Shown piece by piece: positions 1 through 7,812 of a DNA stretch of 64,000 bases (position 1 is the stretch's first letter; every line of letters starts with the position of its first letter). The translations under genes were made by a program, and so were the position numbers. The notes beneath the pieces were generated by a model. That model had not been told where the DNA came from. It made no database searches and saw only the letters and a program-made list of their open reading frames with translations. The stretch comes from Dietzia alimentaria 72 (lineage in GTDB: Bacteria > Actinomycetota > Actinomycetes > Mycobacteriales > Mycobacteriaceae). The stretch is taken from positions 1 through 64,000 of the forward strand of contig NZ_AGFF01000003.1 of NCBI RefSeq assembly GCF_000226215.1. Reading direction: 5' to 3'.

Positions 1-64
1 CCGCCCGCCGCAGCCCCGGCCGCCGCTCGCCGCAGCCCCCGCCACGCACAGCTGCGACCGTCAA

Positions 65-102
65 TGCACTCGCGCGGCCGCCCCGGCGGTGGCGCGAGTG
101 CA
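65..102. terminator. Strong hairpin beyond the sugar-importer operon
   Basis: Eleven-base perfect arms at 65-75 and 92-102 enclose a further CCGCC/GGCGG inner stem. No U-tract follows on either strand. It lies about 110 bases past the last stop codon of the importer operon (minus strand), so it may end that transcript or one entering from the left edge. No gene can be called in 1-213; one minus-strand frame there is stop-free but has no credible start. Confidence 0.4.
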
Positions 103-152
103 TCGATGGCGGCGCCTACGTCCTGGGCGTGCAGGCGCGGGTGCAGATGCCC

Positions 153-197
153 GGGCTTGGCGGGCTTGGCGGGCTGGGCGGGCTGGGCGGGCTGGGC
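153..197. repeat. 9-bp tandem repeat, five copies
   Basis: Five head-to-tail copies of GGGCTKGGC (two with T, then three with G) start 16 bases downstream of the small membrane protein gene. The unit is a multiple of three, and the minus strand would read Ala-Gln/Lys-Pro repeats, but no start codon opens that frame. Confidence 0.85.
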
Positions 198-213
198 GAG
201 ATCCGAAATTCCG

Positions 214-438
214 TCAGCCGCGTTTGACTGCACGGTCGGCCCGGCGCCACACGCGGTAGGTGTACCACGACACGGCCAGCATCAGCAGAAGCACCAGCGA
301 CGCCCAGATCGAGGGCCGCCCGGTGACGATGAGTCCGACGGCATTGACCAGGGCCAGCACGGTGAAGAATCCGACAAACCCGCCGAGCATCTCGAGTCGC
401 TGCCGGGTCCCGAGCGCGTTCCCGCCGGCCCGTGCCAT
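214..438 (-). CDS. Small two-helix membrane protein of the sugar-importer operon
   Basis: This is a 74-residue protein with two predicted membrane helices (about residues 18-39 and 44-62) and a basic tail ending RRADRAVKRG. The ATG at 438 lies only 5 bases after the permease stop codon, so it is almost certainly co-transcribed with the importer. A longer upstream frame exists but runs through the permease gene in another frame, so the short start is preferred. From memory, the Corynebacterium glutamicum trehalose importer (Tus) operon also contains a small membrane protein gene of unclear role. By analogy this could be an accessory subunit, but that is inference. Confidence 0.7.
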   Translation of the reverse strand: MARAGGNALGTRQRLEMLGGFVGFFTVLALVNAVGLIVTGRPSIWASLVLLLMLAVSWYTYRVWRRADRAVKRG

Positions 439-443
439 ACCGG

Positions 444-1388
444 TCAGCTCTTGAGTCCGCCGGCGGTGAGGCCGGAGATGATGCGTCGCTGGAAGATCAG
501 CACCATGATCACCAGCGGCACGGTCACCAGCGCACCGGCCGCCATGATCGCGGCGTGCGGCGGCAGGTACGGGTTGACTCCGGAGAACCGGGCGATCGCC
601 ACGGTGACGGGTTCGGTGGCCGTGGTGGACAGCTGCTGCGAGAGCAGGAATTCGTTCCACGTGATGATGAACGCGAGGATTGCTGTGGTGAACAGGGCCG
701 GCGCAGCGAGCGGCAGGATGATCTTGATGAACGCTTGACCGCGCGTGGCGCCGTCGACCCGGGCCGCCTCTTCGAGCTCCCACGGCAGGTCGTTGAAGAA
801 CGATGTGAGCGTGTAGATGGTCAGCGGCAGCGCGAACGAGATGTTGGGGATGATGAGCGCCTGGTAGGTGCCGATCCAGCCGATGTCGGTGAACAGCTGA
901 AACAGCGGAGTAACTAGGGCGACGCCCGGGAACATCGAGGCCGCCAGGATGATGCCGGTGACCAGGAACTTACCGCGGAAGTCGACCCGGGCGAGCGCGT
1001 AGGCGGTAAAGATGCCGAAGGTCAGCGCCAGGGCGGTGGTGATGGAGCTGATGAGGATCGAGTTGATGATCGCGCCGAAGAAGTTGTTGCCGCTACTCGT
1101 GGACAGCGCCTCCCGGAAGTTGTCCAGGGTGAGGTGCGAGGGCACCGGGCTGGCGGAGAACACGAACCGGTTGTCGCGGAACGCTGTGACCAGCATCCAG
1201 TAGAACGGAGCGAGTCCCCAGACGAGGATCAGGACCGCGCCGAGGTAGGTCCCGACGGTCCGGCCGAGGGGCTTGCGCGGCGGCCTGAGATCCAGGTCGT
1301 CGTTGCGACCGGCAATGCCGGAGGTCGACGACGACGAGTTCACCGCCACGGTCGGCGAGGTGCCGGGCTCGGATGCTCGGTTGTTCAC
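444..1388 (-). CDS. Carbohydrate ABC transporter permease, SugB/MalG type
   Basis: This 314-residue inner-membrane permease has six predicted helices after a roughly 40-residue polar N-terminus. The cytoplasmic EAA loop that docks on the ATPase reads EEAARVDGA at about residues 206-214. It is the second permease half of a binding-protein-dependent sugar importer. Its start overlaps the stop of the partner permease by four bases (ATGA), which indicates translational coupling. The set of ATPase, binding protein, two permeases and small membrane protein resembles LpqY-SugABC of mycobacteria and Tus of corynebacteria (trehalose). The substrate cannot be read from the sequence. Confidence 0.9.
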   Translation of the reverse strand: MNNRASEPGTSPTVAVNSSSSTSGIAGRNDDLDLRPPRKPLGRTVGTYLGAVLILVWGLAPFYWMLVTAFRDNRFVFSASPVPSHLTLDNFREALSTSSGNNFFGAIINSILISSITTALALTFGIFTAYALARVDFRGKFLVTGIILAASMFPGVALVTPLFQLFTDIGWIGTYQALIIPNISFALPLTIYTLTSFFNDLPWELEEAARVDGATRGQAFIKIILPLAAPALFTTAILAFIITWNEFLLSQQLSTTATEPVTVAIARFSGVNPYLPPHAAIMAAGALVTVPLVIMVLIFQRRIISGLTAGGLKS

Positions 1389-2374
1389 CGGATCTCCTCC
1401 TTGTTACCGGTGCGGTCCTCGACGACATTCGCTCCGAGGAACTTCACCATGACAAAGGCGACGGCGAAGATCAGGAGGAATACGAGTGTCGACACCGCCG
1501 AGGCGCTGTTGAAGTTGCCGGCCCGCATCTCGTTGACCACGAGCATCGACACGGTCGCGGTGGGCGAGGCGGAATTGGCGGACACCAGGATGACGGGGAG
1601 GTCGTACATCCGCAGCGCATCCAGGGTGCGGAAGAGGATGGCGACCATCAGCGCGGGCCGGACCAGCGGCAGGGTGATCCTGGTGAACTGCTGCCAGCGG
1701 GAGGCACCGTCGACGCGAGCCGCCTCGTAGACGTCACCCGGGATCATCTGCAGACCGGCCAGGATGAGCAACGCCATGAACGGGGCTGTCTTCCACACGT
1801 CGGCCACGATGATGGCGAGGCGGGCGTAGGTGGGGTCGGTGGTCCAGGCGATGTCGCGACCCAGAATGGTATTGGCGATGCCGTTGGGGGCGAAGATGAA
1901 CGCCCAGAGCTTGGCGGTGACCGCGGTCGGGATGGCCCAGGGAACCAATACCGCCGCCCGGAGCAGCGAGCGGCCCCAGATGCTCTTGCCCATGATCACA
2001 GCCATGGCGAAGCCGAGCAGGGTCTCGAGGGAGACGGTGGTGACGGTGAAGAACAGCGTGTTGCCCATGGCGGGCCAGAAGTCGACCGCCGACGTCCCGG
2101 GCGGGCAGGTGACGGTGCCGTCGCCGCCCCGGGTTGGGCACGCCTGGGTGAGCCAGTAGAGATAGTGCTGGAATCCGGCGAATCCTCCGTCGGAGAACAT
2201 GCCGGTGGCGGGGTCCAGGCCGCGATCGGCCATGAACGACAGGTAGACCGCGCGAACGATCGGATAGCCGATCACCACCGCGAGGATCGCGAGCGCCGGG
2301 CCTACCATCCATATCGGGCGCCAGTCGAACTTCTTTGCGACCAGCGGCGCCCGGGTTTTCTCGGTCGACGTCAT
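1385..2374 (-). CDS. Carbohydrate ABC transporter permease, SugA/MalF type
   Basis: This 329-residue membrane permease is the partner of the downstream permease; its EAA loop reads EAARVDGASRW. An outer loop after the first helix holds two cysteines (ACPTRGG and VTCPPG), which could form a disulfide. I chose the ATG at 2374 because GGCGAGGAG lies 6-7 bases upstream. An in-frame start at 2410 would fall next to the strong intercistronic hairpin and lacks a ribosome site. It is separated from the binding-protein gene by that hairpin and coupled by ATGA to the second permease. Confidence 0.9.
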   Translation of the reverse strand: MTSTEKTRAPLVAKKFDWRPIWMVGPALAILAVVIGYPIVRAVYLSFMADRGLDPATGMFSDGGFAGFQHYLYWLTQACPTRGGDGTVTCPPGTSAVDFWPAMGNTLFFTVTTVSLETLLGFAMAVIMGKSIWGRSLLRAAVLVPWAIPTAVTAKLWAFIFAPNGIANTILGRDIAWTTDPTYARLAIIVADVWKTAPFMALLILAGLQMIPGDVYEAARVDGASRWQQFTRITLPLVRPALMVAILFRTLDALRMYDLPVILVSANSASPTATVSMLVVNEMRAGNFNSASAVSTLVFLLIFAVAFVMVKFLGANVVEDRTGNKEEIR

Positions 2375-2417
2375 CTCGTGCTCCTCGCCGGGTTTCGCCC
2401 GCTCCACCAATGAGACC

Positions 2418-2450
2418 GGTGGGCCCCGGGAACGTTACCCGGGGCCCACC
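2418..2450 (-). terminator. Intercistronic hairpin between binding-protein and permease genes
   Basis: Arms GGTGGGCCCCGGG (2418-2430) and its exact complement (2438-2450) give a 13-bp perfect stem with a 7-base loop (AACGTTA). It lies downstream of the binding-protein stop (2508) and upstream of the permease ribosome site. No U-run follows, so partial termination or protection of the upstream mRNA is likely. Either would give more binding protein than membrane subunits, as known for malE-malF. Confidence 0.75.
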
Positions 2451-2507
2451 TGCCGCGAATCAGTAACCGGGGGTCACCGACTCGCCTCGATCATCCGACC
2501 GGTGCGA

Positions 2508-3779
2508 TCACCCAGCGGCCTGGTTGATCGCGTCGCTCATGTCGGTGAGTGCCTGCTCGACACTCTTCTGGTCCTTCAGTGCGGCGAAGGTGTTGTCCTG
2601 GATCGCCTTGGTGACATCCGGGTAGAACGGGGTGACCGGACGCGGCTCCGCGTTCTCAAGTGCAGCCTTCAGCGCGCCCATGTAGGGGAACTCCTGCTGG
2701 AGAGCCTCGTCGTCGTAGATCGAGGACAGCACCGGCGGGAAGGACTCCTTGGCGAAGCCCATCTGGACGTCCTCGGAGATGACGAACTCGAGGAACGCCG
2801 CGGCCGTGGCCTTGTTCTCCGAGTAGACGTTGATCGCGTTGTTGTAGCCGCCGAGGGTGGACTTGCCCGCCCCCTCCGGACCGACGATCGGTGCGACGTC
2901 GAACTTGCCCTGGACCTCGGACGTCGGGTCGCTCTGGCCCGACTCGTACATGTACGGCCAGTTGTAGGCGTACATCGTCCGTCCGCCGAGGAACGCCTGG
3001 GCGGTCTCCTCCTCGGTGAAAGCGTCTGACTTCATCGACACGACGTCGTTCTTGTAGGCGTCGACCAGCGCGGCCAGGCCGGCGCGGGCCTCTTCGCTGT
3101 CCAGCTCAGGCGTGTCGCCGTCGTCGCCCACGACCTTGCCGCCCCAGCTGTGGATGAACTGGGTCGCGGCGACCGTCAGGCCCTCGTACTGCTTGAGCTG
3201 CAGGTTGAGGCAGTCGACGGCGGCTTCCGCGGCGGCGCCACAGGACTCGACGAGCGCGCCCCAGTTGGCGGGAGCCTCCGGCTGCAGGTCGGTGCGGTAG
3301 TACAGCAGCTGGGCGTTGGTATTCTGCGGCACGCCGTAGAGGGTGCCGTTGTAGGTGGCCGAATCGACCGCGGCCTCGATCAGGCCGGAGGTGTCGACCT
3401 CGGTGTCGCCGTCTATCGGCTGAAGCCAACCGTTGGCCGCGAAGTACGCGGTGTCGGTGACGTCGAGAGCAAACACGTCGTACTCGCCGCTCTCGGTCTG
3501 AAGGGACTGGGTGAGCGTGTCGCGCTGACCGTCCTGCTCGGCGGGGAGCTCGTGGAGGGTGACCTCCTGGTCGGGGTTCTCCGCGTTCCACTTCTCGATG
3601 ACCGGCTGGAGCTTGTCGGTGTCGTTGCTGCCCATCGCAAAGGTGATGGGGCCGACGCCCGAGGTGCCCGCGTCCGCCTCCTCGCTGCTCTCTTCCCCAC
3701 CCGAGGAACAGGCCGATGCGACCATGGCGACGATGGATGCGGCCGCCGCCGCCTTGAGGAACCTGCCGTGAACGGCCAT
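2508..3779 (-). CDS. Sugar-binding lipoprotein of the ABC importer
   Basis: This 423-residue extracellular solute-binding protein (family 1, LpqY/MalE-like) starts with a signal peptide (MAVHGRFLKAAAA) and a lipobox-like ASAC with Cys24 as the probable lipidation site. An Asp/Glu/Ser-rich linker follows, before the mature fold at about residue 44. It captures the substrate outside the membrane and delivers it to the two permeases. Cysteines at CGAAAEAAVDC may pair. A strong downstream hairpin separates it from the permease genes, fitting the usual excess of binding protein. Trehalose or another alpha-glucoside is the best guess by family; the ligand is not determined here. Confidence 0.9.
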   Translation of the reverse strand: MAVHGRFLKAAAAASIVAMVASACSSGGEESSEEADAGTSGVGPITFAMGSNDTDKLQPVIEKWNAENPDQEVTLHELPAEQDGQRDTLTQSLQTESGEYDVFALDVTDTAYFAANGWLQPIDGDTEVDTSGLIEAAVDSATYNGTLYGVPQNTNAQLLYYRTDLQPEAPANWGALVESCGAAAEAAVDCLNLQLKQYEGLTVAATQFIHSWGGKVVGDDGDTPELDSEEARAGLAALVDAYKNDVVSMKSDAFTEEETAQAFLGGRTMYAYNWPYMYESGQSDPTSEVQGKFDVAPIVGPEGAGKSTLGGYNNAINVYSENKATAAAFLEFVISEDVQMGFAKESFPPVLSSIYDDEALQQEFPYMGALKAALENAEPRPVTPFYPDVTKAIQDNTFAALKDQKSVEQALTDMSDAINQAAG

Positions 3780-3980
3780 GCGCTCTCTCCTACTGTTGTG
3801 TCTCGACTCCCACCGGCGATTGCCGACGGTCAGTGAACCGGCGCCCGTGTGACACGGGTCTCACTGAGGACACGCTGAGCGTATCGCACGCCGCGCCGCA
3901 GGTGGGTGAACCCCGCCGGTCCGGCCCCGCCATCGCCCGAGGGTGTGTCGGAACCAGAAACCACTCCAGACACTTTAGCA

Positions 3981-4014
3981 ACAACAGATGTTGTGGCATG
4001 TGCCTTCCCACAAC
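3981..4014. promoter_or_regulatory. Nested inverted repeats upstream of the binding-protein gene
   Basis: ACAACA-GA-TGTTGT (3981-3994) is an operator-like palindrome. Overlapping it, GTTGTGG (3990-3996) pairs with CCACAAC (4008-4014). They lie in the 265-base gap after the ATPase stop and about 200 bases upstream of the lipoprotein start, in locally AT-richer DNA. They could be a regulator site for a second promoter, or a weak ATPase terminator. Confidence 0.4.
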
Positions 4015-4044
4015 ATGTGACTTCGCGTCGGCGCCCGAGGGCAC

Positions 4045-5100
4045 TCAGCGCAGTCGAGCACCGGTCTCGGCATCGAAGAAGCGCACCTCGCCGTCGTCGG
4101 CCTCAAGATGGATGGTCTCTCCCTTTCGCGGGTGGTCACCTGACTCCGCGCGGTAGACCACCGGGTCCCCCTCGTCGGTGGAACAGTGCAGGTAGCTGTC
4201 CGCTCCCAGCTCCTCCACCAGATCGACGGTCACCCGCAACCCGTGGCCGTCGGCGGCCATCCGCAGGTGCTCTGGTCGAACTCCCACCGTCACCAGGGTG
4301 CCGGCCCCGGCCGGGACGGGCTCACCGAATCCCTTGAGGTCCACCCGTCCGTCAGCGACGGGCGCCTCGAACAAATTCATGGACGGCGAGCCGATAAAAC
4401 CGGCGACAAACGCGTTGACCGGGTTGTGGTACAGCTCGCGCGGGGTGTCGACCTGCTGCAGGATGCCGTCCTTGAGCACCGCCACACGGTCGCCCATCGT
4501 CATCGCCTCGACCTGGTCGTGGGTCACGTAGAGCATGGTGGTGTTGAGGTCCCGCTGCAGCTTGGCGATCTGCGCACGCGTGGCGACCCGGAGCTTGGCA
4601 TCTAGATTGGACAGCGGTTCGTCCATGAGGAATACCTGCGGGTTACGGACGATCGCCCGGCCCATCGCCACGCGCTGACGCTGCCCGCCCGAGAGCTCCT
4701 TGGGCTTGCGATCCAGGTAATCGCTCAGGTCCAGCATCTCCGCCGCGCGGTCCACCCGCTCGGCGATCTCCTTCTTGGAGGCCTTGGCCAGCTTGAGCGC
4801 GAAGCCCATGTTCTCCCGCACCGTGTAGTGCGGATACAGGGCGTAGTTCTGGAACACCATCGCGATGTCCCTGTCCTTGGGCTCCTTGCCGGTGACGTCT
4901 TCGCCGCCGATGAGAATCCGGCCGGCAGCCACGTCCTCGAGCCCGGCGAGCGCGCGGAGAGTGGTGGACTTACCGCAACCCGACGGTCCCACCAGGACGA
5001 GGAACTCACCGTCGGCGATCTCCAGGTCGAGGCGGTCCACGCTGCGACGCGCGGCCCCCGGATAGATGATGGACACGTTCTCGAAGGTCACCGAAGCCAT
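4045..5100 (-). CDS. Sugar ABC transporter ATP-binding protein (SugC/MsmK/UgpC family)
   Basis: This 351-residue cytoplasmic ATPase energises the sugar importer. Visible motifs are Walker A GPSGCGKST (38-46), Q-loop Gln84, signature LSGGQ (136-140), Walker B FLMDEP (about 157-162) and H-loop His194. A C-terminal TOBE regulatory domain covers about 240-351, which is full length for the MalK group. It is the first gene of the operon; the binding protein follows after a 265-base gap and may have its own promoter. Automated pipelines often name this family UgpC, but the neighbouring sugar-type subunits argue against glycerol-3-phosphate. Confidence 0.93.
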   Translation of the reverse strand: MASVTFENVSIIYPGAARRSVDRLDLEIADGEFLVLVGPSGCGKSTTLRALAGLEDVAAGRILIGGEDVTGKEPKDRDIAMVFQNYALYPHYTVRENMGFALKLAKASKKEIAERVDRAAEMLDLSDYLDRKPKELSGGQRQRVAMGRAIVRNPQVFLMDEPLSNLDAKLRVATRAQIAKLQRDLNTTMLYVTHDQVEAMTMGDRVAVLKDGILQQVDTPRELYHNPVNAFVAGFIGSPSMNLFEAPVADGRVDLKGFGEPVPAGAGTLVTVGVRPEHLRMAADGHGLRVTVDLVEELGADSYLHCSTDEGDPVVYRAESGDHPRKGETIHLEADDGEVRFFDAETGARLR

Positions 5101-5277
5101 GCGAGATCTTTCCCTTCACCGGCAGGAACGTGCCGGACGATCCGAGTTAGAGGGCGAACATGGTGACTGTAGCGGCATGCGCGGTGGTTCATTCGCACTC
5201 CGCGCTCGGTGCCGTCAGCCCCGCGGCCGGGAGGACGCCCAGGCACGAGCACCCGCCGCCCTTCCCCGATAGTCGCC

Positions 5278-5335
5278 GTTTTGACGTGGCTACTGCGAAT
5301 CTCAAGCCGGATTTTCGCAGTAGCGACGACAAAAC
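5278..5335. repeat. 58-bp imperfect palindromic intergenic element
   Basis: GCTACTGCGAA (5289-5299) pairs perfectly with TTCGCAGTAGC (5314-5324). An outer GTTTTG (5278-5283) pairs with CAAAAC (5330-5335) across five mismatched positions. The element lies upstream of the ATPase gene and downstream of a hydrolase gene, both on the minus strand. It is more AT-rich than its surroundings and looks like a dispersed palindromic repeat or a bidirectional terminator; no second copy was seen in this window. Confidence 0.6.
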
Positions 5336-5347
5336 TGGATGGTGGTC

Positions 5348-5411
5348 GAGGTTGGAGGTGGCCGAGGTGGGAGGTGGGCGAGGCGGGAGGTGGGCGAGGC
5401 GGGAGGTGGCC
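5348..5411. repeat. 16-bp tandem repeat, four copies
   Basis: Four head-to-tail copies of GAGGYKGGAGGTGGSC run at 5348, 5364, 5380 and 5396, with a partial fifth. They end about ten bases before the hydrolase stop codon at 5422 (minus strand), so they lie just downstream of that gene and are not translated in its frame. Confidence 0.85.
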
Positions 5412-5421
5412 GAGCCGGTGC

Positions 5422-6264
5422 CTAGTGCGCGGACCCAGCCGGGGCGGACGCGGCCGGTCTGTCGCGGTCGTATGCGATGCCGCGTTGTGCGCACGCGGCG
5501 ATGGAGGCGGCCACGCTCTCCGGGTCGTCGGACATCGGCACGTGCCCGTCAGCGGAGATCTCCACCCGGGCCTGCGGGAAGAGCCTGGAGGCGAGCTTGG
5601 ACTGCCACACTGGCAGGACCAGGTCGAACCTGCCCCAGCGGATCGTGACGGGGAGGTCCTCATCAACCGGTGCGGAGAAGACGAATGAATGACGGTCCGC
5701 GTGCTCCAGCACCGTGTTGGTGACGATCGCACTGCCGTCGATGGCCGCCGCCTCCGCCGGATAGCGCCACGGCCGGACGCAGAACGCGCCCATCATCACG
5801 GTGCGACCGGCCGCCCGGGTGGTCAACGCCGGGATGTGGCGTTCCAGCTTACGGGCGAGCGTTCGGAGTCCCGAGAACACGGCGAGCGTGTATCGCCACT
5901 CGGTGTCGGAGCCGAAGAAGCCGGCGGGCGAGAGCGCGTTGACACTGCTGGCCAGTCCGCGGGCGCCCATCTCGAGCGCGAGAAAACCTCCCAGTGAGTT
6001 TCCGGCGATGTGGGGGCGCTCTCCGGCAGGCACAGTCGCTGCGAGGACCTCCGTGAGTTCGTCGACCATGAAATCCAGCGCCCTACCCTCCTCGGGGATG
6101 GGTTTCGATCCGCCGTGGCCGGGCAGGTCCACCACCACGACACGGAACCTGTCAGCGAGCAACGGGACGACCGGATCCCACGCGTGGCCACGGTGACAGA
6201 CCCCATGGAGCAGCACGATCGTGGGACCTGAACCGGTGACCTGATGATGCAGAACCATGCGCAC
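5422..6264 (-). CDS. Alpha/beta-fold hydrolase
   Basis: This 280-residue serine hydrolase has the usual order: oxyanion-loop HG (LLHGVCHRGHAW, about 19-29), nucleophile elbow GNSLGG with Ser90, a probable acid in RWGRFDLVLP, and His in GHVPMSDDPE. The GTG at 6264 is chosen because GGAGG ends 5 bases upstream; an ATG two codons later is possible. It is transcribed away from a MarR-type regulator with a palindrome in the gap, so the regulator probably controls it. The acyl or ester substrate is unknown. The C-terminal tail is Ala/Pro-rich, and a 16-bp tandem repeat abuts the 3' end. Confidence 0.82.
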   Translation of the reverse strand: MRMVLHHQVTGSGPTIVLLHGVCHRGHAWDPVVPLLADRFRVVVVDLPGHGGSKPIPEEGRALDFMVDELTEVLAATVPAGERPHIAGNSLGGFLALEMGARGLASSVNALSPAGFFGSDTEWRYTLAVFSGLRTLARKLERHIPALTTRAAGRTVMMGAFCVRPWRYPAEAAAIDGSAIVTNTVLEHADRHSFVFSAPVDEDLPVTIRWGRFDLVLPVWQSKLASRLFPQARVEISADGHVPMSDDPESVAASIAACAQRGIAYDRDRPAASAPAGSAH

Positions 6265-6308
6265 AGTGTCCTCCAGACCACCGACGTGCTGCCCCACGAC
6301 TGCAAAAG

Positions 6309-6324
6309 AACATGTTTATATGTT
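6309..6324. promoter_or_regulatory. Candidate MarR operator in the divergent promoter region
   Basis: AACAT-N6-ATGTT (6309-6313 and 6320-6324) lies in a short AT-rich patch between the hydrolase start (6264) and the MarR start (6418). AACATGTT at 6309-6316 is itself palindromic. Position and symmetry fit autoregulation plus control of the hydrolase. Confidence 0.5.
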
Positions 6325-6417
6325 GAACAGTCCTGCTTCGCGGAGGCGGATCAACTCCGCTCAGCGCTAGCGGGGAATGCCGCTTCGGGGGAAGCGGCTG
6401 TCAACGGGCTGGGGGAT

Positions 6418-7017
6418 ATGGACACCACGACGAGAAGCGCTGACGAGATCTCCACCGACATCCTCGAATCGCCGGACTCGATATCGGCCGACCCGGAGTG
6501 GTCCGACCCGGCCCTCGGGCTGACCACACCGGATCGCGACACCGCAATCGACACGCCGGATCTGGACCTGGCAATCGAAGTCCGACCGATCCTGTTGCGA
6601 CTGGACCTGCTGGTCCGGCGGCAGAACACGCAGTACGCACTGAGCCGCGCGCAAACGTCGATCCTGCACACCCTGGCCTGCCACGGCCGACTGCGGATGA
6701 GCGACCTCGCCCGGCTCGAGAACGTCCGCGTTCCCACCACCAGCAACTCCGTCAGCGTGATCGAAGCCATGGGGTATGTAGTACGCGAGCCCGACGAGAC
6801 GGACAGGCGTGGTGTGTGCGTCCGCCTGACCGATCTCGGACGCAGCCGGATCGAGCAGGTGCTCCAGAATCGCGACCTGGACTTCGCCCACCGGATGATC
6901 CAGCTCTCCTCCGAACACCGCGAACTCCTCGCAGAGGCGGTACCAGCCCTCAACGCCCTACTCGACGCCTTTGACGAGGACCAGGAGTCGACCGGACGGC
7001 GAGGGACGAGCGACTGA
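6418..7017 (+). CDS. MarR-family transcriptional regulator
   Basis: This 199-residue protein has an acidic N-terminal extension (about 1-45), then a winged-helix MarR fold with recognition helix in RMSDLARLENVRVPTTSNSV and wing residues DETDRRGVCVRLT. The start at 6418 follows GGGGG closely; an upstream in-frame start would read through the operator region and is less likely. It is divergent from the alpha/beta hydrolase and followed 28 bases later by an SDR gene that may be co-transcribed. The ligand is unknown; MarR proteins commonly sense phenolic or lipid-like compounds. Confidence 0.82.
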   Translation: MDTTTRSADEISTDILESPDSISADPEWSDPALGLTTPDRDTAIDTPDLDLAIEVRPILLRLDLLVRRQNTQYALSRAQTSILHTLACHGRLRMSDLARLENVRVPTTSNSVSVIEAMGYVVREPDETDRRGVCVRLTDLGRSRIEQVLQNRDLDFAHRMIQLSSEHRELLAEAVPALNALLDAFDEDQESTGRRGTSD

Positions 7018-7045
7018 GCCGGGCCCGCGACTAACCTCGTCAGGC

Positions 7046-7720
7046 ATGAGCACAATTCTGGTCACCGGCGCCTCTCGCGGGATCGGTGCCGCCACCGTCC
7101 GGGACCTCTCCGATCGTCACGACCTGATCCTGGTGGGCCGCGACACCGCGGCGCTGGAGGCGGTCGCCCGCGACTGCCGCTCGGCGCGCGTGGTGACGGC
7201 GGACCTCACCACCACCGACGGGGTCACGGATGCGGCCGTGGGGATCGACGCACTCGACGGCCTCATCCACTGCGCCGGGATTGCCGAACTCGACACCATC
7301 GACGCGTCGAACGCCGAGCAGTGGCGGCGGGCATACGAGGTGAACGTGGTGGCCGTAGTCGAGTTGACCCGCGTCCTGCTCCCAGCGCTGCGCGCGGCAG
7401 GCGGCCACGTCGTCGTCGTCAATTCCGGCGCGGGGAAACTCGCCAAGCCCGGGTGGGGCGCCTACAGCGCCTCCAAGTTCGCGCTGCGTGCCGTCACCGA
7501 CACCCTCCGCGGCGAGGAACCCGACCTGCGCGTCACCTCCGTGTACCCCGGGCGCGTGGACACCGACATGCAGCGGGGCATCGTGGCCGCCGAGGGCAAG
7601 GACTACAACCCGTCCACTTTCCTGCGACCCGGGTCGGTGGCCGCGGTGATCCGCCAGGCCCTTGAGTCGACGCCCGACGCACACCCCACCGAGATCGACC
7701 TGCGGCCGCGCACCCACTGA
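7046..7720 (+). CDS. Short-chain dehydrogenase/reductase
   Basis: This 224-residue classical SDR has the nucleotide-binding motif TGASRGIG at residues 8-15, a conserved Ser in VVVNSGAGK, and the catalytic pair in YSASK. It would interconvert an alcohol and a ketone or aldehyde with NAD(P). The ATG at 7046 gives the standard N-terminus (MSTILVTGASRG); longer in-frame starts run back into the MarR gene. The substrate cannot be inferred. Confidence 0.85.
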   Translation: MSTILVTGASRGIGAATVRDLSDRHDLILVGRDTAALEAVARDCRSARVVTADLTTTDGVTDAAVGIDALDGLIHCAGIAELDTIDASNAEQWRRAYEVNVVAVVELTRVLLPALRAAGGHVVVVNSGAGKLAKPGWGAYSASKFALRAVTDTLRGEEPDLRVTSVYPGRVDTDMQRGIVAAEGKDYNPSTFLRPGSVAAVIRQALESTPDAHPTEIDLRPRTH

Positions 7721-7812
7721 CCCGGGCCGCGGCGCGCCCCAACCCTTCCGGGTGATTTGCTCGGCCGATCCCGGTGCCACGCCGCCGCGCCTGTCGTACT
7801 CTCGTTAACACC

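Noticed and set aside
1373-2413. 346-codon plus-strand open frame opposite the permease gene
   Set aside because: It is antisense to a clear membrane permease, has a composition typical of GC-rich shadow frames (Arg/Gly/Asp-rich) and no ribosome site or family.
5341-5420. CRISPR array
   Set aside because: The 16-bp units are contiguous with no spacers and no cas genes; they are a simple tandem repeat.
6309-6316. AACATGTT as a third KstR site
   Set aside because: The core AACnnGTT is present but the outer T and A of the consensus are not, and the adjoining regulator is MarR-type.
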